From Desmodus rotundus (taxonomy: Eukaryota > Chordata > Mammalia > Chiroptera > Phyllostomidae): a DNA stretch of 64,000 nucleotides. Position 1 is the stretch's first letter. Every line of letters starts with the position of its first letter. The DNA is taken from the NCBI RefSeq assembly GCF_022682495.2, contig NC_071398.1, positions 12,468,934 through 12,532,933 on the forward strand, read 5' to 3'. The translations under genes and the position numbers were made by a program. Below, piece by piece: positions 22,791 through 34,212 of this stretch. The notes under the pieces are model-generated. The model made no database searches. It was not told the DNA's origin and saw only the letters and a program-made list of their open reading frames with translations.

Positions 22791-23475
22791 ACATGGACAC
22801 CAAAAGAGTTCTAGGTAGGGAAGTTATATAGTCTTTCTTATGTATTTATTGTTTGCCATTCTGTTCAGGGTTGAGAAAAAGTACTCTGATAAGTGGGGTG
22901 GAAGGTGGAGAAAGGTAGGGTAGGAACTGGTGCTGTCTTTCAAACAGAAGGTATTTAAAGCTTTTGCTCCAACACAGCTGAGATAAGAACTCAGGCTCCA
23001 GGAGTAAAGATGGCAAAAGGGTCTAGTGTGTTCAGATCTGCAGATGGGTTAGTTGTAGGCACAGGGAAGAGTCTGAGGAGCTTCCCAGATTTCTGTCACA
23101 GGGGCTGGTAAATGAACAGTAATTCTTATTACTATTTGTTTGTTGTTGTTACATGTGTCATTTTATATCTGTTTTGATTCCCTGTGTGTTGTGAACTATG
23201 TAAGCTGTCCAGTGGGCTGTTACATAGAAAAGTTGACAATTTACAAGACAAGTGGAGCTCAAGATACAGATTGAAAGTTACCATGAAATAGATAGTAGTT
23301 AAAGGTAAACCAAGATACATGTATAACATGAAAAGGCAAGAATCAAGCAAAGGGAAAATCAAATTCAAGTAAAATGTCAACAAAGGAAGGAGAGCCCTAG
23401 AAAAAACAAAAAGGAAGAGTAATGATGATAATAACAACAGTAGCAATAAAATACCATTAATAACAGTTAATATTT
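22791..23475. other. Unassigned noncoding sequence
   Basis: No gene recognised. A 104-codon minus frame (23132-23446) is hydrophobic and low-complexity, arising from A-rich plus-strand sequence. Confidence 0.5.
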
Positions 23476-23479
23476 AACA

Positions 23480-23665
23480 TATTAAGTATAGGCAGTTCTA
23501 AACTTTTTCTAAATAATACATCATTTAAATTTTACAGAAATACTATGAAGTAGGCACTAATGTTAAACTCATTCAACATATGAAAAAATAGATTTCGGTA
23601 TATGTAAGGAGATTGTCTAAGGTTACATAGCGGATAACTTGCCAAATGGAATATCAGTCCCTGGT
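23480..23665 (-). repeat. MIR SINE (antisense)
   Basis: Antisense MIR: 'tacatcatttaaattttaca', 'actatgaagtaggcactaat', 'catatgaaaaaatagatttc', 'gattgtctaaggttacatag'. Confidence 0.75.
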
Positions 23666-23900
23666 CTTTGTTTAGTGAATCCATGAAACCTTTTGTTTAT
23701 TTTCAAGAATGAACATGGGAACAGTTATGTCACGGAAACCACAGCTGGTAACATTTTCCAGCAAGAGGACATTTCAGGATGGCTTAACAGTATTGGTCAC
23801 TCTGACTGGTGCCCTCTGCTCTTTGAGACCTCAGGGTGCCACATCTCCCCGGGGTTACCAGGCACATGGCCCTGCCCCATCCATCTCCGTTTCCCTCCAC

Positions 23901-24088
23901 CTGTGGTCCTCACACTTCAGCCTGCGTCACAGTCGCCTGGAGGGCTTGTCGGAATGGAGGTTGCTGAGCCCCGTCCCCAGAGTTTTGGATTCCGTCGTTC
24001 TAGGACATGGCCTGAGAATCTGCATTTCCAACAAATTCTTTAGTGATGCTGATAAGGCTAGTCTAGGACAGCACTGTGAGAGCCACTG
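23901..24088 (+). mobile_element. MER5A-type hAT-Charlie element
   Basis: Non-autonomous DNA transposon. Follows MER5A in order: 'gtcgcctggagggcttgtcg', 'gccccgtccccagagttttg', 'cctgagaatctgcatttcca', 'acaaattctttagtgatgct', ending 'gtgagagccactgg'. It lies inside overlapping 116- and 131-codon open frames at 23.7-24.1 kb, which are therefore not genes. Confidence 0.85.
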
Positions 24089-24169
24089 GCATAAGCCATG
24101 GTGACACCTTTGTTAAAGGCCCCAGTAGTTCTGTAATTGCCCAGTTTGAGTGTCCTATGGGGGCACTGA

Positions 24170-24330
24170 ATCAATATGCCACATAGCTCTCCGAAACTCA
24201 GCTCTCTAATCTGTAAAATAAGGAAAACAGTAAAGTGGTTTCAGTCTCATAAGTGGTTGGAAGGAGCCCAGGCAAGAAAGGGGGTACAGGATATGGCACG
24301 TACCAAGGGCTCAATATGGATGGACTAATC
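24170..24330 (+). repeat. MIR-like fragment (sense)
   Basis: 'ctctctaatctgtaaaataa' followed by diverged sequence, then 'aagggctcaata'; matches the sense MIR 3' half. Confidence 0.55.
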
Positions 24331-24539
24331 GTTGTCACCAAGTTGCACCATCTTATTCCTCCTGATTTCGCCAGGCATGCCCTGTGTTTCAGCCAACCAA
24401 AGTAAAATTTCTCAAAAGCTAAGCCTTTCACACTTTCTGGGGTACCACTGTCAACAGAGGTGACTGGGTTTGCCGTCCTCTCACAGCTGTTTATCCATAT
24501 GCTTGCAGTTAAATGCTTCAAGACTTCAGGGCATTCTTA

Positions 24540-24745
24540 GACTAAATACGTTCACCTCCCAGATGCCATCACACGTCTATCCTAACTCTACCGTATCTCT
24601 TATCACCTGCATTGTTTACCTGTCTCCCTGACGAGAGCTCTGTGGACAGAGATAGCCTATTACACACCTCAGTAACCACAGGTTCTTGTCCAGTACCCAG
24701 CCCAGAGTAAACACTCAGTAAATTTGAGTCGAATGAATGAATGAT
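24540..24745 (+). repeat. L2 3' end (sense)
   Basis: 'gagctctgtggacagagata', 'ccagtacccagcccagagta', 'aacactcagtaaatttgag' and a terminal gaatgaatgaatga match the L2 3' UTR and its short tail repeat. Confidence 0.8.
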
Positions 24746-25845
24746 TTCTGAGCTTCATGTCCTACACAGAAACCCAAGCACAAAATCGCAGGACCCATTA
24801 GGATTGTAGTGGCATCGTATACCTCCACTGTCACTGTGTCTTATTATCTGAATAAGACATGGCACCAGGAAGCAGATGGTCTGGGAAGGCATAAAATAAA
24901 CATGAGTAACACAAACCTGCCATTCAGGAACGCTAATCACACCACAGATTTTGGACAGTGGCACTTCCCCACTTGCTAATAGAGTGATTGTGAAACATAT
25001 GTTCTGGGAACAGTGAAAAGAGATAATGAAAAGTTAGCAAAATTTCAGCCCTGCCACTTGCTTCACAGGCTTCCCCGTACTTGTCTTTTTGGAATGCTTT
25101 TCTACAAATTCAGTGAGTGCCCATGAAAATCCTTCATTCGAGAAGGCTCTTCTAGTACTTGTGACCCTTCTATCACATACTTTACAAACAACCCGTGCTT
25201 TCCCAGAAACCCTATCATTTCACTTGCAAAAGTCTTTGATATCCTAAAGCTGAGATGATTTGCATGGGTCCACAGTTATTTTGTACAAAAGTAGCACCTT
25301 TCCAACACGGATATTTGAAAGCCACTATATATGTACATTGCCTTATGGTTTTCTAAAGGGTCATGTTGACTTTTAAATGGTTTATAGTTTTGCATGTTTA
25401 GAACAAAAATCTTCATACAAGCACATTAAAAAGCACTGATACATTTGATCCTATGCAGATAGTCCTGTAATATGTATTTAAAATAAAAGCAACATAACTC
25501 ACTTGTGTACCAGAGAACAAGGTACCAGGTAGATCCACTATTCCACTGGAGGGCATCCTCATATAAGTTTACCCTTAATAAACATGACATGCTGGCCAAG
25601 CCTTCCCTTTTTTCTCCAGCCAAGCCACTGGATTTCAATACCATCTCAGTTTAATTGTTTAAGTAACTAAAAGATAATAATATACTCAAAATCAGTTAAC
25701 ATATTGGGAGTTTAACTCACAAATATTTGACTCTTAGAAAAGTATATTTGATAATATTCCAAACAGTAATTTTTTTTTTTAGTTTTGTAACCAAACTCTT
25801 CTGAATTCAGTCTACAAACACTTAGTGCAATGTAAGTCTCTGGGT
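24746..25845. other. Mostly unassigned; possible L2 piece
   Basis: Around 25070-25190 there is L2-like sense text ('ttttggaatgcttttctaca', 'gagaaggctcttctagtact'), called only weakly. The rest, A/T-rich, shows no gene and no frame over 76 codons. Confidence 0.45.
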
Positions 25846-25849
25846 AAGA

Positions 25850-26140
25850 TGTCAGAACTGACTCATCCATTGACCATTTGTTTGGTGCTTTCTGTAATCC
25901 AGGCATTGTGCTTGGTCCTGGCATTACAAAGAAAAATGCCATGCTTGCCCCTTGGGCTCACCAAATGTCCTTGTCCAGTGAAAGAGACAGGCCACTAGAG
26001 AAGTCACTGTGACCCAATGAAATGAGTGCTGTGAAGACAGGAAATGAGTGTCATAAGAAGTGACACAGGGAGTGGGGGCATGAGTCGAGAGAGCCTCAGA
26101 GTGGTCACTCAACTAGACTGGGATGCACCAGAGGCAGATG
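25850..26140 (-). repeat. L2 3' region (antisense)
   Basis: Antisense L2: 'gcattgtgcttggtcctggc' then 'ccaatgaaatgagtgctgtg', parallel to ggcactgtgctaggtgctgg and tgataagtgctatga in antisense L2. Confidence 0.65.
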
Positions 26141-26144
26141 CCTC

Positions 26145-26515
26145 AGTGAATCCGATAGCAGGAACCTAAAGGTAAAGGGCGTTCGTACTAAACAGTATGC
26201 AAAACACAGAGGAGTAGGCGCCCATGCACCTGGAGACAGCATGAGATTTCCTCCTCCATGCGGGAGTGGCCTGGTGCCTGCCTAGCACAGTGTCTCGCCT
26301 ACTACTTACCGTGCGTGGGATACTAAATGAAGGAGTAAGTGGATGACCGAGCTCTGACTCTTGTTCTGGGGCAGTAAAGGTGGTGGTGAAGGTTGGAACT
26401 AAAGATTTCATCAGGTCAGGAGTTCACGGGAGTGTATAACAAGGACTTAGGACCTGTCTTGCCAGATATAGAGAATTATTAAATCTAAATATTTAAACCA
26501 AGCTAACTTTGAATG
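26145..26515. other. Unassigned noncoding sequence
   Basis: Nothing recognised; possibly further decayed L2 linking the two L2 pieces either side. Confidence 0.4.
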
Positions 26516-26519
26516 ATCT

Positions 26520-26640
26520 CATTCTTTCAATAAATATCTATTGAGCATCTTGTATGTTCAATGCCCGTACAATGAAGACCAGTTCAACCATGACTGCTGT
26601 CCTCAGGAAACTTGCATTCTAATGGACATCCTGCGTGTAA
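26520..26640 (-). repeat. L2 3' end (antisense)
   Basis: Starts 'cattctttcaataaatatct', 'attgagcatcttgtatgttc', then 'gctgtcctcaggaaacttgc' and 'attctaatgga': antisense L2 terminal sequence. Confidence 0.8.
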
Positions 26641-26644
26641 ACCA

Positions 26645-28090
26645 CCATAAACCAAAATCAACGTTCCAGCTACAAACCGTAGTCAGGACTACGAAGCGAG
26701 GGGGATCAGCCCAGTCAGTATACCTGCCGGCTGAATCCTGCCAGTGTCCTGTTTATGTACTCTCTGACTTTTTACAGAAAAAAATATATATGTCAAACCC
26801 TGCTTGTAGCAAATGAAACACATGTGAACAGACTAAAAACAGTGTGGAGTAGGCCATCCCAGATAGAGTCCCAAGACTCGGTGACATTTAGCGAGGTACA
26901 AGGGATAAGAGGACGTCACCCCCATAAACATGAGGGGACAGGTGTGGACTGACACAGGCGATGTGTGTGCGGAGGCCAGAGGCCAGAGAGAGCCTGGGAC
27001 GCTTGAAGTCCTCCGAGATGAGAGTGCAATCGGAAGGAATGATCCGAGTGAGCGGAGTTGTGAGGAGAGGACGTCAGAGATAAAAGCAGGTTGCTTTTGC
27101 AATCTGTGCATCCGTCCATCTATCAGGAGAAACAGTCTCCGATGAAACAGTCCGGTTTTAAAGGCAATCCAGCCAGGCCTTAGCCTATCAGTAAATACCT
27201 CTTACAGTTTGCCTAGGAATGTTGTTAACAGAAACAACCAGCATATTGATGAAAAAACATAGGTTGTTTTCCAACCATTGCAATAAAGCTGGCATGAAGA
27301 AGGTTATCTGTGAGGCAAAGCCAATTAAATCTACATTTACGCTGATTTTGCAGCAATTCCAGAGTGAATTTTTTTCTTCTTCTGAATGGCAGAGCTGGCA
27401 AAATGCTAACAAATTCAATGTACCATGCGCCACATGAAGCCCAGAGAGTATTTCTGGAAAATGATGATGGTTTTCTAAACTAGTCAGAAAGGGGAGGGTT
27501 ATTTTAGCCCTAATGCACTCTACTATAGCAAGTTGTTTGCTTGAATTATTTATGTGTGTATTGCGATTTTTAAACTGAGAGCATCACAGACGTTTATGCC
27601 AGTGATAAGTTAAGGACCTTGTAGGTCGTTCAAGGAGAATGTTAACTGGGGCAAGCAGCAGTGGTTACATACCTATGTCCACTCCCCTCCACAAGTCACT
27701 GGGGCTTCACTGTCAGACAGACTTGGATGTGAAGATGGATGTGCTGACTTCGGAACTGCATACTGGGGCATTTACAACCCCCAACTGGAGCTCATTTTCA
27801 GGCGTAACCTGCAGATCTACGTTCTGATGTAGATTTAGCGATGTGCCTAAAGAATGCAATACAATAAATTCAATATATATATATTTTTTAATTTTAAAGA
27901 GTGGAGTACATGGTGTGTATGTAGTGAATCATAACTATTTTTGTGGTTATTATTATTTTACTTGAGACAATCCAAATGAGCCTGAGAACGCACTAACCAA
28001 ACACCACTGTTTCACTGTGGACAGAATACCTTGCCGATTCTAGTGGTGAAGACGACAACCCACATGCAATTTAAAATCCATAGGGAAAAT
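26645..28090. other. Unassigned noncoding sequence
   Basis: No gene recognised. The block 27.14-27.44 kb is non-repetitive and open on both strands (81 and 72 codons); see findings. A short TA tract occurs near 27.87 kb. Confidence 0.5.
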
Positions 28091-28092
28091 AG

Positions 28093-28312
28093 ACCAGTGT
28101 TTCATGAATACCCTTGAGTGACTGTTAAAATATTGTTTCCCAAGCCTCATCCCAAGACCCACTGAATCCAAAACTCCAAGGGCTAAAAGCTACATGTTTA
28201 ACAAATAACCAAATGATGATACTAATCATTTAGGAAGCTTGAATCATCAGCCATGCAGACAAACACATATGAGCATAACACACGGTAGACCCCGGTCTTG
28301 AGAAGCAGTGCA
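28093..28312 (+). mobile_element. MER5-like hAT fragment (decayed)
   Basis: 'ccagtgtttcatgaataccc', 'aagcctcatcccaagaccca', 'ctgaatccaaaactccaagg', 'tacatgtttaacaaataacc' parallel the MER5A order; 'ggtcttgagaagcagtg' resembles its end. Strongly diverged. Confidence 0.55.
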
Positions 28313-29025
28313 GATAAAATGCACCAGGAAACTCAAGGAAGGAGAAGTCTTCCTTAGCGAAGGTCTTATTCTGTGACTTGGAGAATGTTTGGGAAAGTGA
28401 CAGATGTTACAGTTAAAAATAAAACAAGCGAGGTTAAATGATTAAAAATAAATCTGAACCAACAGAGGAGTACTGAGTCTGTATAAGGAAGTTCCTATGT
28501 TCAGGCGAATTTCTTCTGGGGTGTGCAGTTGGAAAACCAAGTTCTTCCATCTGCTAAAATATCATGGAATTTGAGACGTGTGTGTTCTGTGAGAAAACAG
28601 GGTTTGTTTTGTTCAAATCTCAATAGTGGGCAACCAAAGCACTGCCTCCGGCACACGGGCACAGCAGCCTACCCTACTGTCAGTGCAGAAAGGAGGGGGC
28701 TAGTCAGAGTCCCCCAGAGCCAACAGGGCTGAGGGCAGCAGAGCCAGCAGGAGAGGAGCGCCCGGCCCATTTGAACAACCTGCACCGCAGGAGTAAAGAC
28801 AAATGCACAGAAAAGGGGTCGATCCGGAACCGTATTCTACTAAGAAAGATCGGGTAAAGCAGGAGTGGGACTAACAGTTGCAGCAAACCTGTATGTAGTA
28901 TTTACAAAGTACAATAATGATGCAATGATGGTGTTGCATTACTGTATATATTCTGGTACTGAAACCTGCGTGCACCATCCCCACTGATCACCGGCCCTCC
29001 TGGATGGGTCCCAATGCTGTCCCCA
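28313..29025. other. Unassigned noncoding sequence
   Basis: Nothing recognised. The part 28.62-28.80 kb is locally GC-rich and purine-rich without a clear motif. Confidence 0.5.
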
Positions 29026-29029
29026 TTCA

Positions 29030-29145
29030 CAAAGGGACAAAGTCAGTTTTGAGACAGTTGGGTACCTCTTGTTAAGTCACAAGCCTGTATGTGGTTAAGC
29101 CAAGATGTGAACCCATGCCATCTGACGTCTGAGACTGGATTCTTT
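29030..29145 (-). repeat. MIR fragment (antisense)
   Basis: 'ttcacaaagggacaaagtca', 'gttaagtcacaagcctgtat', 'ccaagatgtgaacccatgcc': antisense MIR order. Confidence 0.65.
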
Positions 29146-29409
29146 TTATCTCAATTCAAAACTGCATTCTATGAAGTGGGAATATTGTAATGAGGAGTCT
29201 GACTCGATATTTTGAAGTTGGTGCAAAATTCACACCTTGCAAGTCCCTGCCTTCCTGGAACTCTCAATCCAGCCTCATCACCTAACAGCAGTGGAAACTG
29301 AAACCAGCCTCCTCTCCTTGCCATCTCAGGCCACTTTGGACCAGTTTGAAATCCCTAGTCCCTGTTTGAAATCAATTATGTAATTATAAACCTTTTTATA
29401 CCCTCTAGG

Positions 29410-29421
29410 GGTGTGTGTGTA

Positions 29422-29468
<47 letters not shown>

Positions 29469-29489
29469 GAGACAGAGACAGAGAGAGAG
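29410..29489. repeat. Compound (GT)n-(GA)n-(GACAGA)n microsatellite
   Basis: GT repeats with one AT interruption, then GA repeats, then gacaga units. Confidence 0.92.
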
Positions 29490-29819
29490 CCATCAATCTA
29501 TCTTGACCTCCAAACTAAATTTTGCATGGGGGTCCATCTGCCTCTGCAAGAGACATAACAGATATGTTATTTAACGTATCTTCAGCTTTTGTTTCTTCCC
29601 CATATGTATTATTTTGATATCCCCCACCAGTATCCCCATTCCCTTGCCATATCATACTCAGGGAAGTTCTTTTAATAACACCAATAACAAATATTGAAGA
29701 CAAGAGCTCTTCCTCTCTTGTGAACAACAGAACACAGAAATCATTCCTAACTAAACACAGTCCCATTTCCACCTGAAATCCTTGTCTGCTTTGGCATTTT
29801 GAAAATAATTACTGAATTT

Positions 29820-31610
29820 ATTTGGGTAACATTGGTTAATAATGTTATATGGGTTTCAAGTGTACAATTCTATAATGCATAATCTGTATATTGTTCTGTG
29901 TGTTCACCACCCCAAGTCAAGTCCCTTCCATCACCATTTATCCCCTCTTTACCCTTTTCTACCTGCCCCATACCCCTTCCCCTCTGTAATCCGTAATCAC
30001 CATACTGTTGTGTCTATGAGTTTTCTTCCTTACTCCCTTCACCTTTTTCACCCCGACCTCCAACTCTTCCCCTCTCTGACAATTGTCAGTCTGTTGTTTA
30101 CATCTACGAGTCTATTTCTATTTTGTTCGTTAGTTTATTTTGTTCATTAGATTCCACATATAAGTGAAATCACATGGTATTTGTCTATTTTGACTGGCTT
30201 ATTTCTTAGCATAATACTTTCCAGGTCCACCCATGTTGTTGCAAAAGGTAAGATCTCCCTCTTTTTTATGGCCCGGTAGTGATTCAATATGTACATGTAC
30301 CCCAACCTTTGTACCCACTCATCTACTGATGGACACTTGGGCTGCTTCCAAAGCTTGGCTATTGTGAATAACGCTGCAGTGAACATAGGGGTGCTCTTTC
30401 ATATTAGTGCTTCCGGTTTCTTTGGATATATTCCCACAAGTGGAATTGCTGGGTCATAAGGCAGTTCCATTTTTAATTTTTTGACATAACTCCATACTCT
30501 TTTCCACAGTGGTTGTACCAGTCTGCACCAACAGTGCAAAAGGGCTCCCCTTTCTCCACATCCTTATCAGCACTTGTTGTTTGTTGATTTATTGATGATA
30601 GCCATTCTGACAGGTGTGAGGCGATATCTCTTTGTGGTTTTAATTTGCATTTCTCTGATCATTAGTGACATTGAGTATCTTTTCATATGCTTATTAGCAT
30701 CTGTATGTCTTCTTTGAAGAAGTGTTTATTCAGGTAATTTGCCTGTTTTTAATTGGATTGTTTGATTTTTTGGGGGGAGGGTTTGAATTTTCTAAGTTTT
30801 TTATAAATTTAGGATATTAACCCCTTATCAGATGTATTGTTGGCAAAGATGTTCTCCCACTCAGTATGTATCTTTTTATCTTGTCGATGGCTTCATTTGC
30901 TGTGCAAAAGATTTTTAGTTTAATGTAGTCCCATTTGTTTATTTTTTCTTTCGTTTTCCTTGCCCGAGGAGATATATTGGGGGAAAAATTTCTACAAGAA
31001 AGGTCTCATATTTTACTGCCTGTGATTTCTTCTAGTATTTTTATGGTTTCAAGTCTAACATTTAAGTCTTTAATATATTTTGAGTGTATTTTTGACTATA
31101 TCTAAGAAGGTGGTCTAGTTTCTTTTTCTTTTTTTTTTTTTTTTTGCATGTGTCTGTCCAATTTTCCCAACCCCATTTATTGAATAGACTATCTTTACTC
31201 CATTGTATGTTCTTGCCTCCTTTGTCAAATATTAGTTGATCATAAAGGTGTGAGTTTATTTCTGGGCTCTCTCTATTCTGTTCCATTGACCTATATGTCT
31301 GTTTTTATGCCAGTACCATGCTGTTTTGATTATTGTGGCCTTGTAGTATAGTTTGATATCAGGTAGTGTGGTTCCTCCAACTTTATTCTTTCTCAAGATT
31401 GCTTGTGGCTATTTGGGGTCTTTTTTGGTTCCATATAAATTTAGCCCAGTCTTGTGAAATATGTTCTAGTCTTGTGAAGTATGCCATTGGTATCTTGATA
31501 GGAATTGTGTTGGATCTATAGATTGCTTTGAGTAGCATGATGTTAATTCTTCCTATCCATGGACATGATATACCAAGATTGTTTTGGTATTTTTTCATAA
31601 TATTTTCCCC
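29820..31610 (-). mobile_element. 5'-truncated L1 with ORF2 remnants (about 1.8 kb)
   Basis: Largest element in the window. From its 3' end at about 29820 (tail 'aatttatttgggtaacattg' in plus orientation) it runs through the 3' UTR into ORF2, ending near 31610. Minus-strand ORF2 debris includes [17 protein letters not shown] and [24 protein letters not shown] (31598-31383), then [19 protein letters not shown] (31286 downward), then AALFTIAKLWKQPKCPSVDEW (30386 downward). These are pieces downstream of the reverse transcriptase core up to the C terminus, in the right order. Stops, frame breaks and an internal poly-T run at about 31.13 kb make it inactive. I did not find a convincing target duplication. 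Confidence 0.93.
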
Positions 31611-31614
31611 CTAA

Positions 31615-32465
31615 GATAGCCATAGATGATTAGTGTTAAGAAAAGAAATGAAATCTTTTACCATCCAGGGAGCTGGGGACATTCCTAAGCCACAGCCTGG
31701 GCATGTAAGATGCCCAGGATAGAGTGGTTGGAAATACTAAGGAAAATGGAAGGAAAACTCTGTCCCAAAAGCCAGTGCAAGAGACAAGAAAAATAAATAA
31801 TATCAGAAATATACTTGAGATAAAATAGTAACATCAGGGGGCTTTACTTTATAAAGTTGAGTCCTGCACTTCTCTAGTAAAAATATGTTCTCATGACTTG
31901 ATTTAAAAAAATAAACAATCAATGAAGCAAAGACAACACTTATTTTACCCAACAAGAATGGAGTAGTGCCCATTAGAGGGACCCCTGTAGGTGCCTTCAC
32001 ATTCCTGAGAAAATACCATGACATTCAGCACAGGGTGTGACACAGCTGTCAGAATACCCCTTGAAGAGGTTTTGCCTTTTAGCTGCAGAAGTTCTTCCTA
32101 CAAAGTGGATGTTAGCAGAAGCTCCCAGGCACCCAGGGCTATGTCTATAGCTCATTATCTCCTCATTATAGAGAACCTGAAGGGGATGAGGAAAACGCAT
32201 TGAGAGAGATGCATTCATGTTTTATTGATTGCCAACAGAGCACAAGCCTCTGAATTCTCGCACTTTGGGATATTTTGTTAGGAAAATCAGCACCGTAGGC
32301 CCTTGTTTACATGCCCTCTTCCTCCTGGTGCAATTGATTCCAGCACAGCGAAAGAGTGAGCATCTTCCCCAATTAGGTCCTCATGAGCCACCTCCACAAA
32401 TAAGCTAAAGTGAGGCTTTCAGTAAGCATATGTCTTGCTGCTTTTCTCGAAGGATTTAAAACATA
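31615..32465. other. Unassigned noncoding sequence
   Basis: No gene or repeat recognised; frames at most 73 codons. Confidence 0.5.
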
Positions 32466-32469
32466 TTCC

Positions 32470-32600
32470 ACTATTTGAATCCCCTCTTCTGATGAATGAG
32501 GAAACTGAGGCCCAGAGAAGTAAATTGGCTTGCCGAGAACTACACGGCCAGTGAGTGACAGAGCTGAGGTTGGACCTCAGCATTCCTGAGGTCTTCAACA
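32470..32600 (-). repeat. MIR SINE (antisense)
   Basis: Well-preserved antisense MIR: 'gatgaatgaggaaactgagg', 'cccagagaagtaaattggct', 'acacggccagtgagtgacag', 'agctgaggttggacctcag'. Confidence 0.85.
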
Positions 32601-32859
32601 CACCCTTTCAATTATTCTAACAAGCCTGTACATATACCCCCATTTCTGGAGAAAAAAATAATAAAGCAGGAGTTTTAAACTCTCCTATATTGTTAATGAA
32701 ACACATAGTGCAGAGCTCATATAGGACATGTCAGATAATAAATTAATGAAGGAACTTAGTGTATTTCATTCTAACATAAAGACAAGACTTGGCAGAAGTT
32801 TGAGAGTTGTCTAGAGAACAGAGGAAGTGGTTGGTTCTTAAAAGTAGAGGCATACAGAA

Positions 32860-32925
32860 CCGATGAGAAAATGGTTATGAGCGTGGACTTTGATATCAGA
32901 ATAGTTAGTATAAATTTGGGCAAAA
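32860..32925 (+). repeat. MIR, left half (split by mariner)
   Basis: Sense MIR 'ggttatgagcgtggactttg' through 'aaatttgggcaaaa'. The other half resumes at 33471 on the far side of the mariner. Confidence 0.75.
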
Positions 32926-32927
32926 TA

Positions 32928-33468
32928 CTGGATTGGCCAAAAAGTCCATTACATTTTTTTCATAAAATAAAAGATACATTTTCATTTTCACCAGTAAGTT
33001 TATTGATTTGGATATTTTGAGTATGTCAGCTATCTCTCACTACTGGCTTCCAGTGGGTAGAGGCCAAGGTGCTACCAAACACCTTCCAATGCATAAGACA
33101 GCTCCATGGGAAAGAATTATTTGGCCAAAATGTCAGTAGTACCAAGAAACTTCGTAAACCACTTTTGATATACCCGATCAGCCACAGCTCCTTATCCATA
33201 TACTGCACAATATTTTTGTGTTTCAATTACCTTTTTACCTTTCTTGAAATAATAAAGCATAATATGCCAAAAATTTTCATCTTCAACATTAAAATGGCTG
33301 CACGAAAATTCACCATTTTTCTAAGCTGTTTTTTTTTTAAATGCACACTGATATGACAGCTGTCAAAATACAATCTAACAAAATTGTTTTGGATGAAGTT
33401 AAAGATAACTAAGCACCACTAGGGCCATCATACGAAAAAAAACATAACAGACTTTTTGACCAACCCGA
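32928..33468 (-). mobile_element. Mariner element, internally deleted (about 541 bp)
   Basis: Same family, size and orientation as the copy at 22.2 kb. Left terminal repeat ctggattggccaaaaagt, right end actttttgaccaacccga. TA duplications at 32926-32927 and 33469-33470. The body again contains only degenerate N-terminal transposase sequence on the minus strand, without the catalytic core. It is inserted in a MIR. Confidence 0.9.
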
Positions 33469-33470
33469 TA

Positions 33471-33560
33471 GTAAACCTTTTGAGTTTGTTTCCATGTCTG
33501 CTAAATAGAGATATTAATACTTACTTTATAGGGTTGTAAAAAGTATAAATAGACTAACCT
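33471..33560 (+). repeat. MIR, right half (split by mariner)
   Basis: 'gtaaaccttttgagtttgtt', 'tccatgtctgctaaatagag', 'actttatagggttgtaaaa': the continuation of the MIR at 32860-32925. Removing the mariner and one TA restores the MIR order gggcaa-ta-gtaaacc. Confidence 0.8.
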
Positions 33561-33629
33561 ACGCTGTAAGTCTTTCTGTGTCATTCATAGTTATTGTATA
33601 TTTATTATCTCTCATAGTATATAGATATG

Positions 33630-33835
33630 GCAAAGATGGTTCCCACTTTATAGATGAGGGAGCATTTACATGGATGCAGAATAAAAACAGACATAATTCA
33701 TGCAGTAAAGGCACTTCGTGGACAATGGCACAATTCATCTTCAGCACAGCCCTACGTGGGATGCCTCCCCCCCCTTTTATTGATGATTAAATAGTGACTT
33801 ACCCAGCCACTCTTAGTGCATGGCAGAGTGGGAAG
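33630..33835 (-). repeat. MIR-like fragment (antisense)
   Basis: 'cactttatagatgagggagc' and 'cagccctacgtgggatgcc' with 'ttattgatgattaaatagtg', 'acttacccagccactcttag' look like two overlapping antisense MIR segments, decayed. Confidence 0.5.
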
Positions 33836-33839
33836 CCAT

Positions 33840-34035
33840 GATGTTTGATTTCATGCCAGCTTGACTCAGCCATGGGTGCCATGGCCACACATTATTTTGG
33901 GTGTGTGGGTGGGGGTGTTTCTGGGTACATTAATATTTGATAGACTGAGTAAAGTAGATAGGGTTCCCTAATATGGGTGAGCCTTATCCAGGCAGTGGAG
34001 AATAGGAAAGCTGACCATCCTATGAGAAACAACAG
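33840..34035 (+). mobile_element. MLT2-type ERVL LTR, left part
   Basis: Old endogenous-retrovirus LTR. 'tgatttcatgccagcttgac', 'acattattttgggtgtgtgg', 'gggtgtttctgggtacatta' and 'gactgagtaaagtagatagg' match the MLT2 5' half. It is a noncoding LTR remnant with no viral gene, and is interrupted by an L1 fragment before resuming at about 34213. Confidence 0.75.
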
Positions 34036-34212
34036 AGAGCAGGATGACAGCTGTTGGGGGTGGGGGAGGTTAGAGGGTGGAGGGATGGAGCACAAAGGGA
34101 AAAGGACTCCTGGACACAGACAACAGTGTGGTGATTGCAGTGGGGAGGGGTAAGTATAAGGGTGGTTAGATGGTAATGGAAAAAAATACCAGAAAATTGT
34201 TTTTAAAAGAAG
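34036..34212 (+). mobile_element. L1 3' UTR fragment inserted in the LTR
   Basis: 'gatgacagctgttgggggtg' and 'cacagacaacagtgtggtga' match the sense L1 3' UTR; the latter recurs antisense at about 16.27 kb in the U6-L1 element. It ends in an A-rich tail with aaaagaagaagaaaaaag. Target duplication unclear. Confidence 0.75.

Noticed and set aside
23693..24104. Frames of 116 and 131 codons on the plus strand
   Set aside because: Most of both is MER5A transposon sequence.
29410..29489. CRISPR-like or satellite array
   Set aside because: Simple dinucleotide and GACAGA microsatellite. There are no spacers, and the DNA is mammalian.
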